Position numbers and translations under genes: made by a program. From assembly GCA_913058295.1 (NCBI GenBank), contig CAJXRD010000001.1, forward strand, positions 124,001-188,000: 64,000 nucleotides of DNA, written 5' to 3'. Shown here one piece after another: positions 52,448 through 60,955 of this stretch. The stretch is from an uncultured Flavobacteriales bacterium. Lineage in GTDB: Bacteria > Bacteroidota > Bacteroidia > Flavobacteriales > Flavobacteriaceae. Numbering within the stretch: the stretch's first letter is position 1; each line of letters opens with the position of its first letter. A model generated the notes under the pieces. It worked only from the letters and a program-made list of their open reading frames with translations, was not told the DNA's origin and did no database searches.

Positions 52448-53452
52448 ATGGAACAAACTACTACTGCTCTAGATATAGGAGCTTTGAATGAAAAAATAGA
52501 AAAAGAATCTGCATTTATAGACATTCTTACCATGGAAATGAATAAGGTGATTGTGGGGCAGAAACATATGGTAGAGCGCTTGCTTATTGGTTTGTTAGGA
52601 GAAGGACATATTTTACTAGAAGGGGTTCCTGGTCTTGCAAAAACACTTGCTATTAACACTTTGGCAAAAGCTGTTCATGGAGATTTTAGCAGGGTTCAGT
52701 TTACACCAGATTTGTTACCAGCCGATGTTGTTGGAACCATGATATATAACATGAAGGAAAACGATTTTAGCATAAAGAAAGGGCCTATTTTTGCCAATTT
52801 TGTGTTAGCAGATGAAATTAATCGTGCTCCAGCTAAAGTGCAATCGGCTTTATTAGAAGCGATGCAAGAAAAACAAGTGACCATTGGTGACCAAACTTTT
52901 AAACTGGAAAAACCATTTTTAGTAATGGCAACTCAAAACCCAATTGAGCAAGAAGGAACCTATCCTTTACCGGAAGCTCAGGTGGATCGTTTTATGCTAA
53001 AAACGGTAATAAAATATCCTAAAATGGCAGAAGAACAATTGATTGTTCGTCAGAATTTAAAAGGAGGTTTTGAGCAAGTAAATCAGGTGGTTACTCTAGA
53101 ACAAATTAAAAGAGCACAAGCGGCTGTTCGCGAAGTGTATATGGATGAGAAAATTGAAAAATATATCTTAGATATTATTTTTGCAACTCGTAATCCAGAA
53201 AATTATAACCTAGCTGAATTAAGCCCACTTATTAATTTTGGTGCATCGCCAAGGGGAAGTATCAACCTAGCTATTGCCTCTAAATGTTATGCATTTATTA
53301 AAAGAAGAGGTTATGTAATTCCTGAAGATGTAAGAGCAGTAGTACATGATATATTGCGTCATCGTATTGGAATTACTTATGAAGCAGAAGCAGAAAACAT
53401 CACTTCAGAAGACATAATCAACAAGATTGTTAATGAGATAGAGGTCCCTTAG
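52448..53452 (+). CDS. MoxR family AAA+ ATPase
   Basis: MoxR ATPases work as chaperones that activate or assemble enzyme complexes together with VWA-domain proteins. The 334-residue protein has Walker A EGVPGLAKTLAINTLAK near residue 58, Walker B VLADEINRAP near 118, the family motif QNPIEQEGTYPLPEAQVDRF and sensor 2. It heads the gene group for DUF58, BatA-BatE, so it is likely the ATPase of this Bat system. A near-perfect palindrome CGAAATATATTTCG (52409-52422) lies upstream and might be a regulatory site. Confidence 0.96.
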   Translation: MEQTTTALDIGALNEKIEKESAFIDILTMEMNKVIVGQKHMVERLLIGLLGEGHILLEGVPGLAKTLAINTLAKAVHGDFSRVQFTPDLLPADVVGTMIYNMKENDFSIKKGPIFANFVLADEINRAPAKVQSALLEAMQEKQVTIGDQTFKLEKPFLVMATQNPIEQEGTYPLPEAQVDRFMLKTVIKYPKMAEEQLIVRQNLKGGFEQVNQVVTLEQIKRAQAAVREVYMDEKIEKYILDIIFATRNPENYNLAELSPLINFGASPRGSINLAIASKCYAFIKRRGYVIPEDVRAVVHDILRHRIGITYEAEAENITSEDIINKIVNEIEVP

Positions 53453-53454
53453 GA

Positions 53455-53532
53455 CATCATTTCGCATGTTTTGCGGAATCGTTTAAATTAAATCTAAATG
53501 TTGAACAGATTCCGAATCAAGTTCGGAATGAC
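53455..53532. repeat. REP-like inverted pair, family 1, between moxR and DUF58
   Basis: The left part (CATTTCGCATGTTTTGCGGAA, split) and the right part (GATTCCGAATCAAGTTCGGA, then ATGAC) are inverted relative to each other and match the GTCATTCCGA family, for example the minus-strand reading GTCATTCCGAACTTGATTCG. The element fills most of the 119-base gap in the operon. Confidence 0.65.
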
Positions 53533-53571
53533 AAAATTGAAGACTACCAACAGATAACTGAGGACTGAAAA

Positions 53572-54438
53572 ATGGATACTAAAGAACTTCTTAAAAAAGT
53601 ACGGAAAATCGAAATCAAAACACGTCGGTTAAGTGACCACATGTTTGGTGGCGAGTACCACAGTACTTTTAAGGGTCGTGGAATGACATTTAGTGAAGTG
53701 CGTCAATATCAATTTGGAGATGATGTAAGGAGTATCGATTGGAATGTAACAGCAAGATATAACGAACCCTATATTAAAGTTTTTGAAGAGGAAAGAGAGT
53801 TAACCTTAATGCTAATTGTAGATGTTTCTGGTTCTGAATTTTTTGGAACCGAAAGCCAATTTAAAAACGAAATTGTCACTGAAATAGCAGCGACCTTAGC
53901 TTTTTCAGCTCTTCAGAATAATGACAAAATCGGATTGATTTTATTTTCAGATGAAATTGAATTGTTTATTCCTCCTAAAAAAGGGAAATCTCACGTATTG
54001 AGAATTATTCGTGAATTATTAGAACATAAAGCTAAAAGTAAAAAGACAGATGTTGCTATGGCATTGAAATATTTTTCGAATGTCATTAAGAAAAAAGCAA
54101 TTGTATTTGTGCTTTCAGATTTTATAAACGATGGATATCGGGATACTTTAAAAATTGTTTCAGGCAAACACGATGTTACTGGGATTAGAGTTTTTGATAA
54201 AAATGAAGAAGAAATACCAAACCTTGGTGTAGTACAAATGCAAGACCAAGAATCTGGTGAATATCTATTAGTGAACACTTCTTCAAAAGGGGTTCGTAAT
54301 CATTATAAAGCGCATTATTTAGAACGAGTAGATTACTTTAGAGAGTCTTTCAGAAAAAGTGGCGCAGGAGTTTTAAGCTGTAGAGTGGACGAAAGTTATG
54401 TAAAAAAACTATTAGGATATTTTAAGCAAAGAGGATAG
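53572..54438 (+). CDS. DUF58 domain protein
   Basis: The 288-residue cytoplasmic protein contains the DUF58 core (REYQFGDDVRSIDWNVTAR-like, here VRQYQFGDDVRSIDWNVTAR) followed by a von Willebrand A-like domain with the metal motif LIVDVSGSEFFG. DUF58 proteins occur almost always with MoxR ATPases and are thought to act as their client-binding partners. It is the second gene in this Bat operon. The Bat system is proposed to help cells tolerate oxygen and stress; the molecular task of DUF58 is not defined. Confidence 0.93.
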   Translation: MDTKELLKKVRKIEIKTRRLSDHMFGGEYHSTFKGRGMTFSEVRQYQFGDDVRSIDWNVTARYNEPYIKVFEEERELTLMLIVDVSGSEFFGTESQFKNEIVTEIAATLAFSALQNNDKIGLILFSDEIELFIPPKKGKSHVLRIIRELLEHKAKSKKTDVAMALKYFSNVIKKKAIVFVLSDFINDGYRDTLKIVSGKHDVTGIRVFDKNEEEIPNLGVVQMQDQESGEYLLVNTSSKGVRNHYKAHYLERVDYFRESFRKSGAGVLSCRVDESYVKKLLGYFKQRG

Positions 54439-54477
54439 TTTAAAAAAAGAATAAAGCAAAGAGAGTAAAGAAAAAAG

Positions 54478-56139
54478 ATGTTAGAGAAAAGACAAAATAA
54501 GAGTTCTATGTCATTCCGAGTGAAAACGAGGAATCTCTTGTCAATTATTATAATTTTGATTGGTGCTTCTTCATTCTCACAAGTTTCTTCAACGGTAGAT
54601 ACTACACAAATAAAAATTGGGGAAGAAATTATTTATACTATTCAAGTGGAAGCAGATTCTTCAGATTTGGTATTGTTTCCAGAAGGGCAAACCTTTTCAC
54701 CTTTAGAAGTAATTGAGTCCTATAAAATTGATACAACAAGACTTGAGGACAAGATTCAATTGATAAAAAAATATGGATTAACGCAGTTTGATTCTGGGAG
54801 TTATACGATACCAACACAACGAATCGTAATTAATAACAATCCGTTTAATACAGATTCCTTAAGAATTGAAGTTGCAAATGTTGTGGTAGATACCCTCCAA
54901 CAAAAAATGTATCATATCAAACCTGCTTTTGATGTTGCAGATCCATTATTCGACTATAAAAACCTGTTATTTATTTTACTCGGTTTATTGTTTTTATTAG
55001 GAATCGCTCTTTATTTCAGAAGAAAAAAGAAACGTAAAGAAGCGGAACAAATACTTCCTCCATATGAAGAAGCATTAGAAGCTTTAAAAGAATTAGACAG
55101 TTCTCATTTTCTAAAGAATGATAATTCTAAAAAATACTATTCCGCACTTACCGAAATAATCAAAAGATATTTACATCGAGAGGTGGACGATTCTGCATTA
55201 GAAAGTACCAGTAATGAACTTATTGAACGACTTATATTGCATAGAGATGCAGGTAATTTTGAATTTGATAAGGATACAATTAAAAAACTAGAGAGTATTT
55301 TTAAACGTGCCGATTTAATCAAGTTTGCCAAAATGAGAGAGCAAGAAGGGCAAGCAAAAGTAGATCGATCTGTAGTTGAAGAAATTATTAACGAAACCAA
55401 AGAAATAATTCCAGAACCTACCGAAGAGGAATTGCTTCAAAATGAACTTTATTTAGAAGAGCTTCGAAAAAAACAACTGATAAAAAAGCGAATTAAAATT
55501 GTATTGGGAGTTTTTGTAAGTTTTATAATTGCTGGTGCTGTTTTTGGAGCAATCAAAGGCTTTGACGAGTTGAAGGACAAGACCATTGGTAACGAAGTAA
55601 GAAGTCTTTCTGAAGGTCGTTGGATTAAAAGTGAATATGGAACCCCATTAGTAATAATTGAAACTCCAAAGGTTCTGGTTAGGACTGCAACGGACTCTTT
55701 AATAACTAGAAACCCTTTAATTAAAGAAACTCATGCATTTACATACGGAGGTTTACAAGATAAGCTATTAGTAAAGGTAAGTACGCTTCAATTTAAACAA
55801 GAACAAGAAATTGATTTGGATAAAGCGTTAGATGCAGCTTTAACTATTTTGGAATCTGCAGGTGCCAAAAACCTAGTTGTAAAACGCGATGATTTTGAAA
55901 CTGAAAAAGGAATCAAAGGAGTAAAAGCCTATGGAGATTTTCAGGTTCAGATTTCAGAAAAAAAAGTTTTAAAACAAAAAAGTAAATATGAACTATTGAT
56001 TTTTGCACAAGGAAACGGATTGCAAAAAGTATTGGTGGTGTATCAAGATGATGGAAAATATTCCGAAGCAATAAAAGATAGAATCATAAGCTCTATAGAG
56101 TTAGAAGTAACAGAACAAAAGAAGAAAGATGAGCAGTAA
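54478..56139 (+). CDS. Bat-associated membrane protein with a REP-derived N terminus
   Basis: The 553-residue protein has a signal peptide-like start with h-region LLSIIIILIGASSFS, a periplasmic beta domain (to about 155), a TM helix near 160-180, a cytoplasmic helical region to about 335, a second TM helix near 340-360 and a C-terminal domain. It belongs to the proteins found between DUF58 and BatA in Bacteroidota, similar in layout to DUF4381-type proteins. Bases 54510-54543 encode residues 12-22 and match the GTCATTCCGA repeat family, so the basic n-region of the signal peptide seems derived from a repeat. An upstream-truncated start inside this region is possible. Confidence 0.75.
   Translation: MLEKRQNKSSMSFRVKTRNLLSIIIILIGASSFSQVSSTVDTTQIKIGEEIIYTIQVEADSSDLVLFPEGQTFSPLEVIESYKIDTTRLEDKIQLIKKYGLTQFDSGSYTIPTQRIVINNNPFNTDSLRIEVANVVVDTLQQKMYHIKPAFDVADPLFDYKNLLFILLGLLFLLGIALYFRRKKKRKEAEQILPPYEEALEALKELDSSHFLKNDNSKKYYSALTEIIKRYLHREVDDSALESTSNELIERLILHRDAGNFEFDKDTIKKLESIFKRADLIKFAKMREQEGQAKVDRSVVEEIINETKEIIPEPTEEELLQNELYLEELRKKQLIKKRIKIVLGVFVSFIIAGAVFGAIKGFDELKDKTIGNEVRSLSEGRWIKSEYGTPLVIIETPKVLVRTATDSLITRNPLIKETHAFTYGGLQDKLLVKVSTLQFKQEQEIDLDKALDAALTILESAGAKNLVVKRDDFETEKGIKGVKAYGDFQVQISEKKVLKQKSKYELLIFAQGNGLQKVLVVYQDDGKYSEAIKDRIISSIELEVTEQKKKDEQ
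54510..54543 (+). repeat. REP-like element, family 1, inside coding sequence
   Basis: GTCATTCCGAGTGAAAACGA followed by GGAATCTCTTGTCA matches other family 1 elements in the window and lies in frame within the N-terminal codons of the Bat-associated protein. Confidence 0.65.
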
Positions 56140-57133
56140 TTTCGAATTTGTAAATCCAATTTTATTCTGGCTGTTACTTTTGCTTCCAGCATTATTGCTA
56201 TGGTATTTTTTAAAACGAAATCATCAAACTGCTACGCTTACAATTTCAAATATTGAAGGGTTTAAAACTTCGAAAAACTGGTTAGCAAAACTTCGCCCAG
56301 CATTATTCGTATTTAGACTTTTGATATTGGGGCTAATTATTGTTGCAATGGCACGTCCTCGTACCGTGGATGAATCCACTCGTATTAAAACAACGAAAGG
56401 GATAGATATCGTAATCGCCATTGATGTTTCGGCCAGTATGCTAGCTCGAGATTTAAAACCCAATAGATTAGAGGCATTAAAAAATGTGGCATCTAGATTT
56501 ATACAAGAGCGCCCTAACGATCGTTTGGCTTTGGTGGAATATGCAGGAGAGAGTTACACCAAAACTCCTTTAACTAGTGATAAAAACATTGTATTATCCT
56601 CTTTAAAATCAATAAAGTATAATACGGTTATTGAAGGAGGAACAGCCATTGGGATGGGGTTAGCAACTTCTGTAAATCGATTAAAAGAAAGTCGGGCAAA
56701 AGGAAAAGTAATTATCCTATTAACAGATGGGGTTAATAATTCGGGTTTTATAGACCCAAAAATTGCAAGTGAATTGGCAGTTGAATTTGGAATAAAAGTA
56801 TATACCATAGGATTGGGATCCAACGGAATGGCATTATCCCCAATAGGAATTAAACCTAATGGACAGTTTCAATATGGAAATGTTCAAGTAGAAATAGATG
56901 AAGAACTGCTGAAGCAAATTGCAGAAACAACAGGAGGAAAATATTTTAGAGCTACGAGCAATACAAAATTAGAACAGATTTACGAAGAGATTAATAAATT
57001 AGAAAGAACCGAAATAGAAGAAACAAAGTATAAAAGCTATAATGAACTATTTAGACCTTTAGTATTAATTGCTTTTGGCTTATTGTTGTTTGAATTGTTA
57101 TTGCGCTATACTCTTTTTAGAAGTTTTGTGTGA
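56129..57133 (+). CDS. batA: BatA, VWA domain membrane protein
   Basis: The 334-residue protein has two N-terminal membrane helices (about 8-24 and 57-78), a von Willebrand A domain in the periplasm with the metal site DVSASMLARDLKPNR, TPLTSDK and LLTDGVNNSG, and a third helix at the C terminus (about 308-328). The arrangement matches BatA of the Bacteroides aerotolerance system. It overlaps the preceding gene by 11 bases. The MIDAS residues are all present, so metal-dependent binding is likely. Confidence 0.95.
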   Translation: MSSNFEFVNPILFWLLLLLPALLLWYFLKRNHQTATLTISNIEGFKTSKNWLAKLRPALFVFRLLILGLIIVAMARPRTVDESTRIKTTKGIDIVIAIDVSASMLARDLKPNRLEALKNVASRFIQERPNDRLALVEYAGESYTKTPLTSDKNIVLSSLKSIKYNTVIEGGTAIGMGLATSVNRLKESRAKGKVIILLTDGVNNSGFIDPKIASELAVEFGIKVYTIGLGSNGMALSPIGIKPNGQFQYGNVQVEIDEELLKQIAETTGGKYFRATSNTKLEQIYEEINKLERTEIEETKYKSYNELFRPLVLIAFGLLLFELLLRYTLFRSFV

Positions 57134-57142
57134 TATAATGAT

Positions 57143-57191
57143 TTCGACAAGCTCAATCGCCAAGATAATGTTGGGCATTGAGCTTGCCGAA
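57143..57191. repeat. REP-like inverted pair, family 2, between batA and batB
   Basis: TTCGACAAGCTCAATCGCC (57143-57161) is inverted at 57173-57191 as GGGCATTGAGCTTGCCGAA with an 11-base spacer. It splits an otherwise tight operon. Confidence 0.75.
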
Positions 57192-57219
57192 GTAACAATT
57201 TTATAAATTTTAAAAGATA

Positions 57220-57233
57220 CCCGCCAAAGCGGG
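57220..57233 (+). promoter_or_regulatory. GC hairpin six bases before the batB start codon
   Basis: CCCGC-CAAA-GCGGG forms a strong five-pair stem in an AT-rich leader. It may influence ribosome entry at batB or be part of another short repeat type that follows the REP-like pair. Confidence 0.5.
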
Positions 57234-57239
57234 CATATT

Positions 57240-58274
57240 ATGTATCAATTAGAAAAACCAATATTTTTTTATTTACTATTTGCCATAGTTGGGCTTATAG
57301 TAATTTTTCTAATGGTATTAATTTGGAAAAGGCATTCACAAAAGCGTTTTTCAAACGGAATAGCACTTAAAAAATTAAGTCCAGACCGCTCATTTTTTAA
57401 AGCTTGGCTTAAAGTGTTGGTTTTAACTTTGGCGATTGCAAGTTTGTGTTTAGCGCTAGTAAACCCAAAAATCGGAACCAAGATAGAAACAGTATCTAGG
57501 GCAGGAGTAGATGTTGTTTTTGCATTAGATGTTTCAAAAAGTATGCTTGCCGAGGATATCGCCCCTAACAGAATTGAGAAATCTAAACAATTAGTAACTC
57601 AGATCATTAATAGTTTAGGTGGAGATCGAGTTGGGATTATAGGTTATGCCGGGAGTGCGTTCCCACAAGTTCCAATAACAACTGATTTCTCTGCTACCAA
57701 ACTATTTTTAAACAATATGAACACCAATATGGTGTCTTCTCAAGGAACAGCAATAACGGAAGCTATTAAAATGGCTGAAACCTATTATAATGATGAAGAC
57801 CAGGTAAATAAGGTTTTGTTTATTTTATCAGATGGAGAAGATCATGAAGGGAATATTTCGATTATAGCAAACGAAGCTGCTAATTTAGGAATTCAGATTT
57901 ATACGATTGGAATAGGTACAGTTAAAGGTGGCCCAATACCAATCAAACGAAATGGTATTTTACAGCATTATAAAAGAGACAATAATAACGAACAAGTAAT
58001 TACAAAATTAAATACCGAAACTTTAATCGAAATTTCAAGTAAAGCAAACGGAAAATACATTGACGGTAGCAATACCAAAAAAGTTGTAGAAGAAGTTACT
58101 GCAATTTTAAATGGCATGAATCAAAAGGAATTTGAAGCCAAACAGTTTACAGATTTTAAAGATCGATTCCAATGGTTTTTAGGGCTTGCATTATTTTTAT
58201 TAGTATTGGAAGTATTGTTATTAGAAAGAAAAACAGCCTGGCTTAAAAAATTAAATTTATTTAATGAGGATTAA
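57240..58274 (+). CDS. batB: BatB, VWA domain membrane protein
   Basis: This 344-residue paralogue of BatA has the same plan: two N-terminal helices, a VWA domain with DVSKSMLAEDIAPNR, QVPITTD and FILSDGEDHEG, and a C-terminal membrane helix. A redox-type cysteine pair is absent. The gap to batA carries REP-like and hairpin elements, but readthrough is likely because the remaining genes overlap. Its end overlaps batC by 11 bases. Confidence 0.95.
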   Translation: MYQLEKPIFFYLLFAIVGLIVIFLMVLIWKRHSQKRFSNGIALKKLSPDRSFFKAWLKVLVLTLAIASLCLALVNPKIGTKIETVSRAGVDVVFALDVSKSMLAEDIAPNRIEKSKQLVTQIINSLGGDRVGIIGYAGSAFPQVPITTDFSATKLFLNNMNTNMVSSQGTAITEAIKMAETYYNDEDQVNKVLFILSDGEDHEGNISIIANEAANLGIQIYTIGIGTVKGGPIPIKRNGILQHYKRDNNNEQVITKLNTETLIEISSKANGKYIDGSNTKKVVEEVTAILNGMNQKEFEAKQFTDFKDRFQWFLGLALFLLVLEVLLLERKTAWLKKLNLFNED

Positions 58275-59181
58275 TAAAAACATAACATACAGTTCTATTT
58301 CTTTAGAAAGCTCTGGGTTTTTTAATAAGGCTCTTGGTTTCAGAAAAGAGAATCTTCAGAATAATTTATTCTTATTAATAGTTATTATTCTAAGCACATT
58401 TAATTCCATCAATGCACAGGAAGACAAAGAAAAGCAAAAGGAACTCAAAAAATCTCAAGAGCTACTAAGTGAGGCTAACTTTGAAATGAAGAATGATAAT
58501 TTCCCTTTAGCGGAAGCAGAATACAGAGAAGCAATTTCATTAAATCCGAAAGAAGATACTGGGAAATATAACTTGGGGACAGCATATTATAATAAAGAAA
58601 TGAATGCTACTGCGATGAATCGTTTTAAGCAAGCAACCGCTGTAGCAGATACCAAACCAGACAAGCATAAAGCGTTTCATAATTTGGGGAATACCTATAT
58701 GAATGAGAAAAAATACCAAGAAGCGGTAGAATCTTATAAAAGTGCTTTGCGAAATAATCCAAAAGATGATGAAACTCGTTATAATCTAGCATTGGCTAAA
58801 GAGCTTTTAGAAGACCAAGAGAAAAATGGAGGAGGAGATGATGAGAATGAAGATAAGGAAGATGAGAAGGAAGAAGAAAACGAAGAGGAAAACGAGAACA
58901 ATAAAAAGGATGGTGAAGATGGAGACGAAAAAGAAGAAAAAGATGAAGGAGAAGAAGAGGAAGATAAAGAAGAAGGAGAAGATGAAGAAGACAAAGGAAA
59001 GCCTGATGAGCCTAAAGATGAAAAGGAAAATAAGCAACCTCCACCAGTTCCCGGTCAACTTTCTCCACAACAAGTTAAAAACTTGTTAGAGGCTATGAAT
59101 AATGAAGAAAAGAAAGTGCAAGATAAAATTAATGCCGAAAAACAGAAGGGCAAAAAAACAAAAACAGAGAAGGATTGGTAA
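58264..59181 (+). CDS. batC: BatC, tetratricopeptide protein with charged tail
   Basis: The 305-residue protein has an unusually long N-terminal segment (about 33 residues) before a signal-like helix (LFLLIVIILSTFNSINAQ), then about three TPR units (about 65-180), and a strongly acidic region (about 188-255) of Glu, Asp and Lys, followed by a helical end. In Bat systems BatC is the scaffold TPR. The acidic stretch is low-complexity coding DNA (GAA/GAT-rich). The start overlaps batB by 11 bases. Confidence 0.88.
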   Translation: MRINKNITYSSISLESSGFFNKALGFRKENLQNNLFLLIVIILSTFNSINAQEDKEKQKELKKSQELLSEANFEMKNDNFPLAEAEYREAISLNPKEDTGKYNLGTAYYNKEMNATAMNRFKQATAVADTKPDKHKAFHNLGNTYMNEKKYQEAVESYKSALRNNPKDDETRYNLALAKELLEDQEKNGGGDDENEDKEDEKEEENEEENENNKKDGEDGDEKEEKDEGEEEEDKEEGEDEEDKGKPDEPKDEKENKQPPPVPGQLSPQQVKNLLEAMNNEEKKVQDKINAEKQKGKKTKTEKDW

Positions 59182-60953
59182 TGAAGTTAAAGTCTGTCTA
59201 CATACTATTGTTAATGTTAAGCTTTGGGTTTGCTAAAGCACAGGTAAGCTTTGTTGCTAAAGTGAGTAAAAGCAGTCTTGGAATTAACGAACGATTACGA
59301 GTAGATTTTGAAATGAATAAAGACGGGGATAACTTTAGTCCTCCAAATTTTGAAGGTTTCAAGGTAGTTGGAGGTCCAAACCAGTCCATTAGCAATTCTT
59401 ATATAAATGGGAAAAGAAGTTATTCTAAAACTTACTCCTATTTTTTATCACCTAAGGCACAAGGAAAGTTTACTATTAAACAGGGAACTATAGAGATAGG
59501 AGGTGAAATTTATAAAACGCTACCTATCAATGTAGTTGTTACAGCTGCAGTATCTAAACCTAAAAATGGCAATAATGCCGATTATGTTGCAAGTGAAAAC
59601 GTACACTTAGTTGCAGAAATTTCTAATGCAAAACCATATTTAAACGAAGCGATAACTATTGTATATAAGTTATATGTTTCCAATAATGTAAGCATTACAA
59701 GTAGCTGGAGAGAAATAGATTCTCCAAAGTATGCAGATTTTTGGAGTCAAATTATAGAGAGCAAAGGAAAATCTCAGATATACGAAGGGACCTATCAAGG
59801 GAAACCCTATCGTTATGTGATATTAAAAAGAATGGTATTGTATCCACAAAAAACAGGAAAGCTTATCATTGAACCTTTAACCCTTGATGTGCCAATAGAT
59901 GTTCAGGGAAACACTAGAGATGTTTTTGGTAGACGAAGAATGACTCGTGTAAACAAAACTATTTCGGCAGGAGCTAGAACCATTGCTGTAAAACCGCTTC
60001 CAGAACAAGGAAGGCCAGATGACTTTACAGGTGCAGTTGGAGAGTTTCAATTTAATGTATTTACCAATAAAAATTCTTTAAATGCTGACGAATCCCTAGA
60101 GTTAAAAACAAAAATTACTGGAAGTGGGAATCTAAAACTTTTCGATTTACCTTCTTTAAACCTACCTAGTTCCTTGGAAGTTTATGAGCCGGTTACTGAA
60201 AATAAAGTAAAAACGAATAGCAAAGGAATGAATGGTTTTGTTGGAGAATCCTATACTGTAATTCCACAGTATAAAGGGGTTTATCCTATAAGACCTATAG
60301 CATTTTCATATTTCGATTTAAAAACGGAATCTTATAAAACCATTTCTTCAGAGGAGATAATTATCAATGTTGAAAATGGCCCTATGCCTAATCAAACAAG
60401 CTCTAATGAAGGAATTACAAATACATCTAAAGAAGTAGTTCTATCAAATGATCAATTTAAATACATAAAACTGGATGCCGATTTACAACCTACAAATCAG
60501 TTAGCATTTTTTAAGTCCACATTATTTTGGTGGTTGACAGGTGCTCCATTTTTATTGATCCCTTTATTTATAATTGGAGGAAATAGAAGAAGAAAACATT
60601 TGAGTGATGTAGATGGAAAACGACTTCGGAAAGCAACTAAATTAGCAAAAAAGTATTTATCGGAAGCGAAAAAGAATATTGGAAAACAAGAAGCTTTTTA
60701 CGAAGCTTTAGAAAGAGCATTACATAATTATCTAAAGGCTAAACTGGACATTGTAACTTCAGATTTTTCAAAAGAAAAAATAGCCACATTACTTTCAAAA
60801 AGGAGTGTTGAAGAAGATGTAGTTACCGTATTTATTGGTTTATTAAAAAGTTGTGAGTTTGCAAGATACACACCAACATCAGACGTTACTATAAATCAGG
60901 ATTATAAAAAAGCAATAAGTGTTATTTCGAGTATAGACAAACAGATGAATTAA
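59181..60953 (+). CDS. batD: BatD, oxygen tolerance protein
   Basis: From ATG 59181, which shares its A with the batC stop codon (TAATG), the protein has 590 residues. It has a signal peptide (SVYILLLMLSFGFAKAQ), a large periplasmic region of repeated beta-sandwich domains to about 430, a TM helix near 450-470 (FWWLTGAPFLLIPLFIIG) and a cytoplasmic helical end. This matches BatD of the Bacteroidota Bat operon. The precise partner contacts are unknown. Confidence 0.92.
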   Translation: MKLKSVYILLLMLSFGFAKAQVSFVAKVSKSSLGINERLRVDFEMNKDGDNFSPPNFEGFKVVGGPNQSISNSYINGKRSYSKTYSYFLSPKAQGKFTIKQGTIEIGGEIYKTLPINVVVTAAVSKPKNGNNADYVASENVHLVAEISNAKPYLNEAITIVYKLYVSNNVSITSSWREIDSPKYADFWSQIIESKGKSQIYEGTYQGKPYRYVILKRMVLYPQKTGKLIIEPLTLDVPIDVQGNTRDVFGRRRMTRVNKTISAGARTIAVKPLPEQGRPDDFTGAVGEFQFNVFTNKNSLNADESLELKTKITGSGNLKLFDLPSLNLPSSLEVYEPVTENKVKTNSKGMNGFVGESYTVIPQYKGVYPIRPIAFSYFDLKTESYKTISSEEIIINVENGPMPNQTSSNEGITNTSKEVVLSNDQFKYIKLDADLQPTNQLAFFKSTLFWWLTGAPFLLIPLFIIGGNRRRKHLSDVDGKRLRKATKLAKKYLSEAKKNIGKQEAFYEALERALHNYLKAKLDIVTSDFSKEKIATLLSKRSVEEDVVTVFIGLLKSCEFARYTPTSDVTINQDYKKAISVISSIDKQMN

Positions 60954-60955
60954 TA

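Noticed and set aside
58779-59073. Antisense open frames across batC giving poly-serine and phenylalanine-rich proteins
   Set aside because: They are only the reverse reading of the GAA/GAT-rich acidic region of batC and have no start context or protein-like composition.
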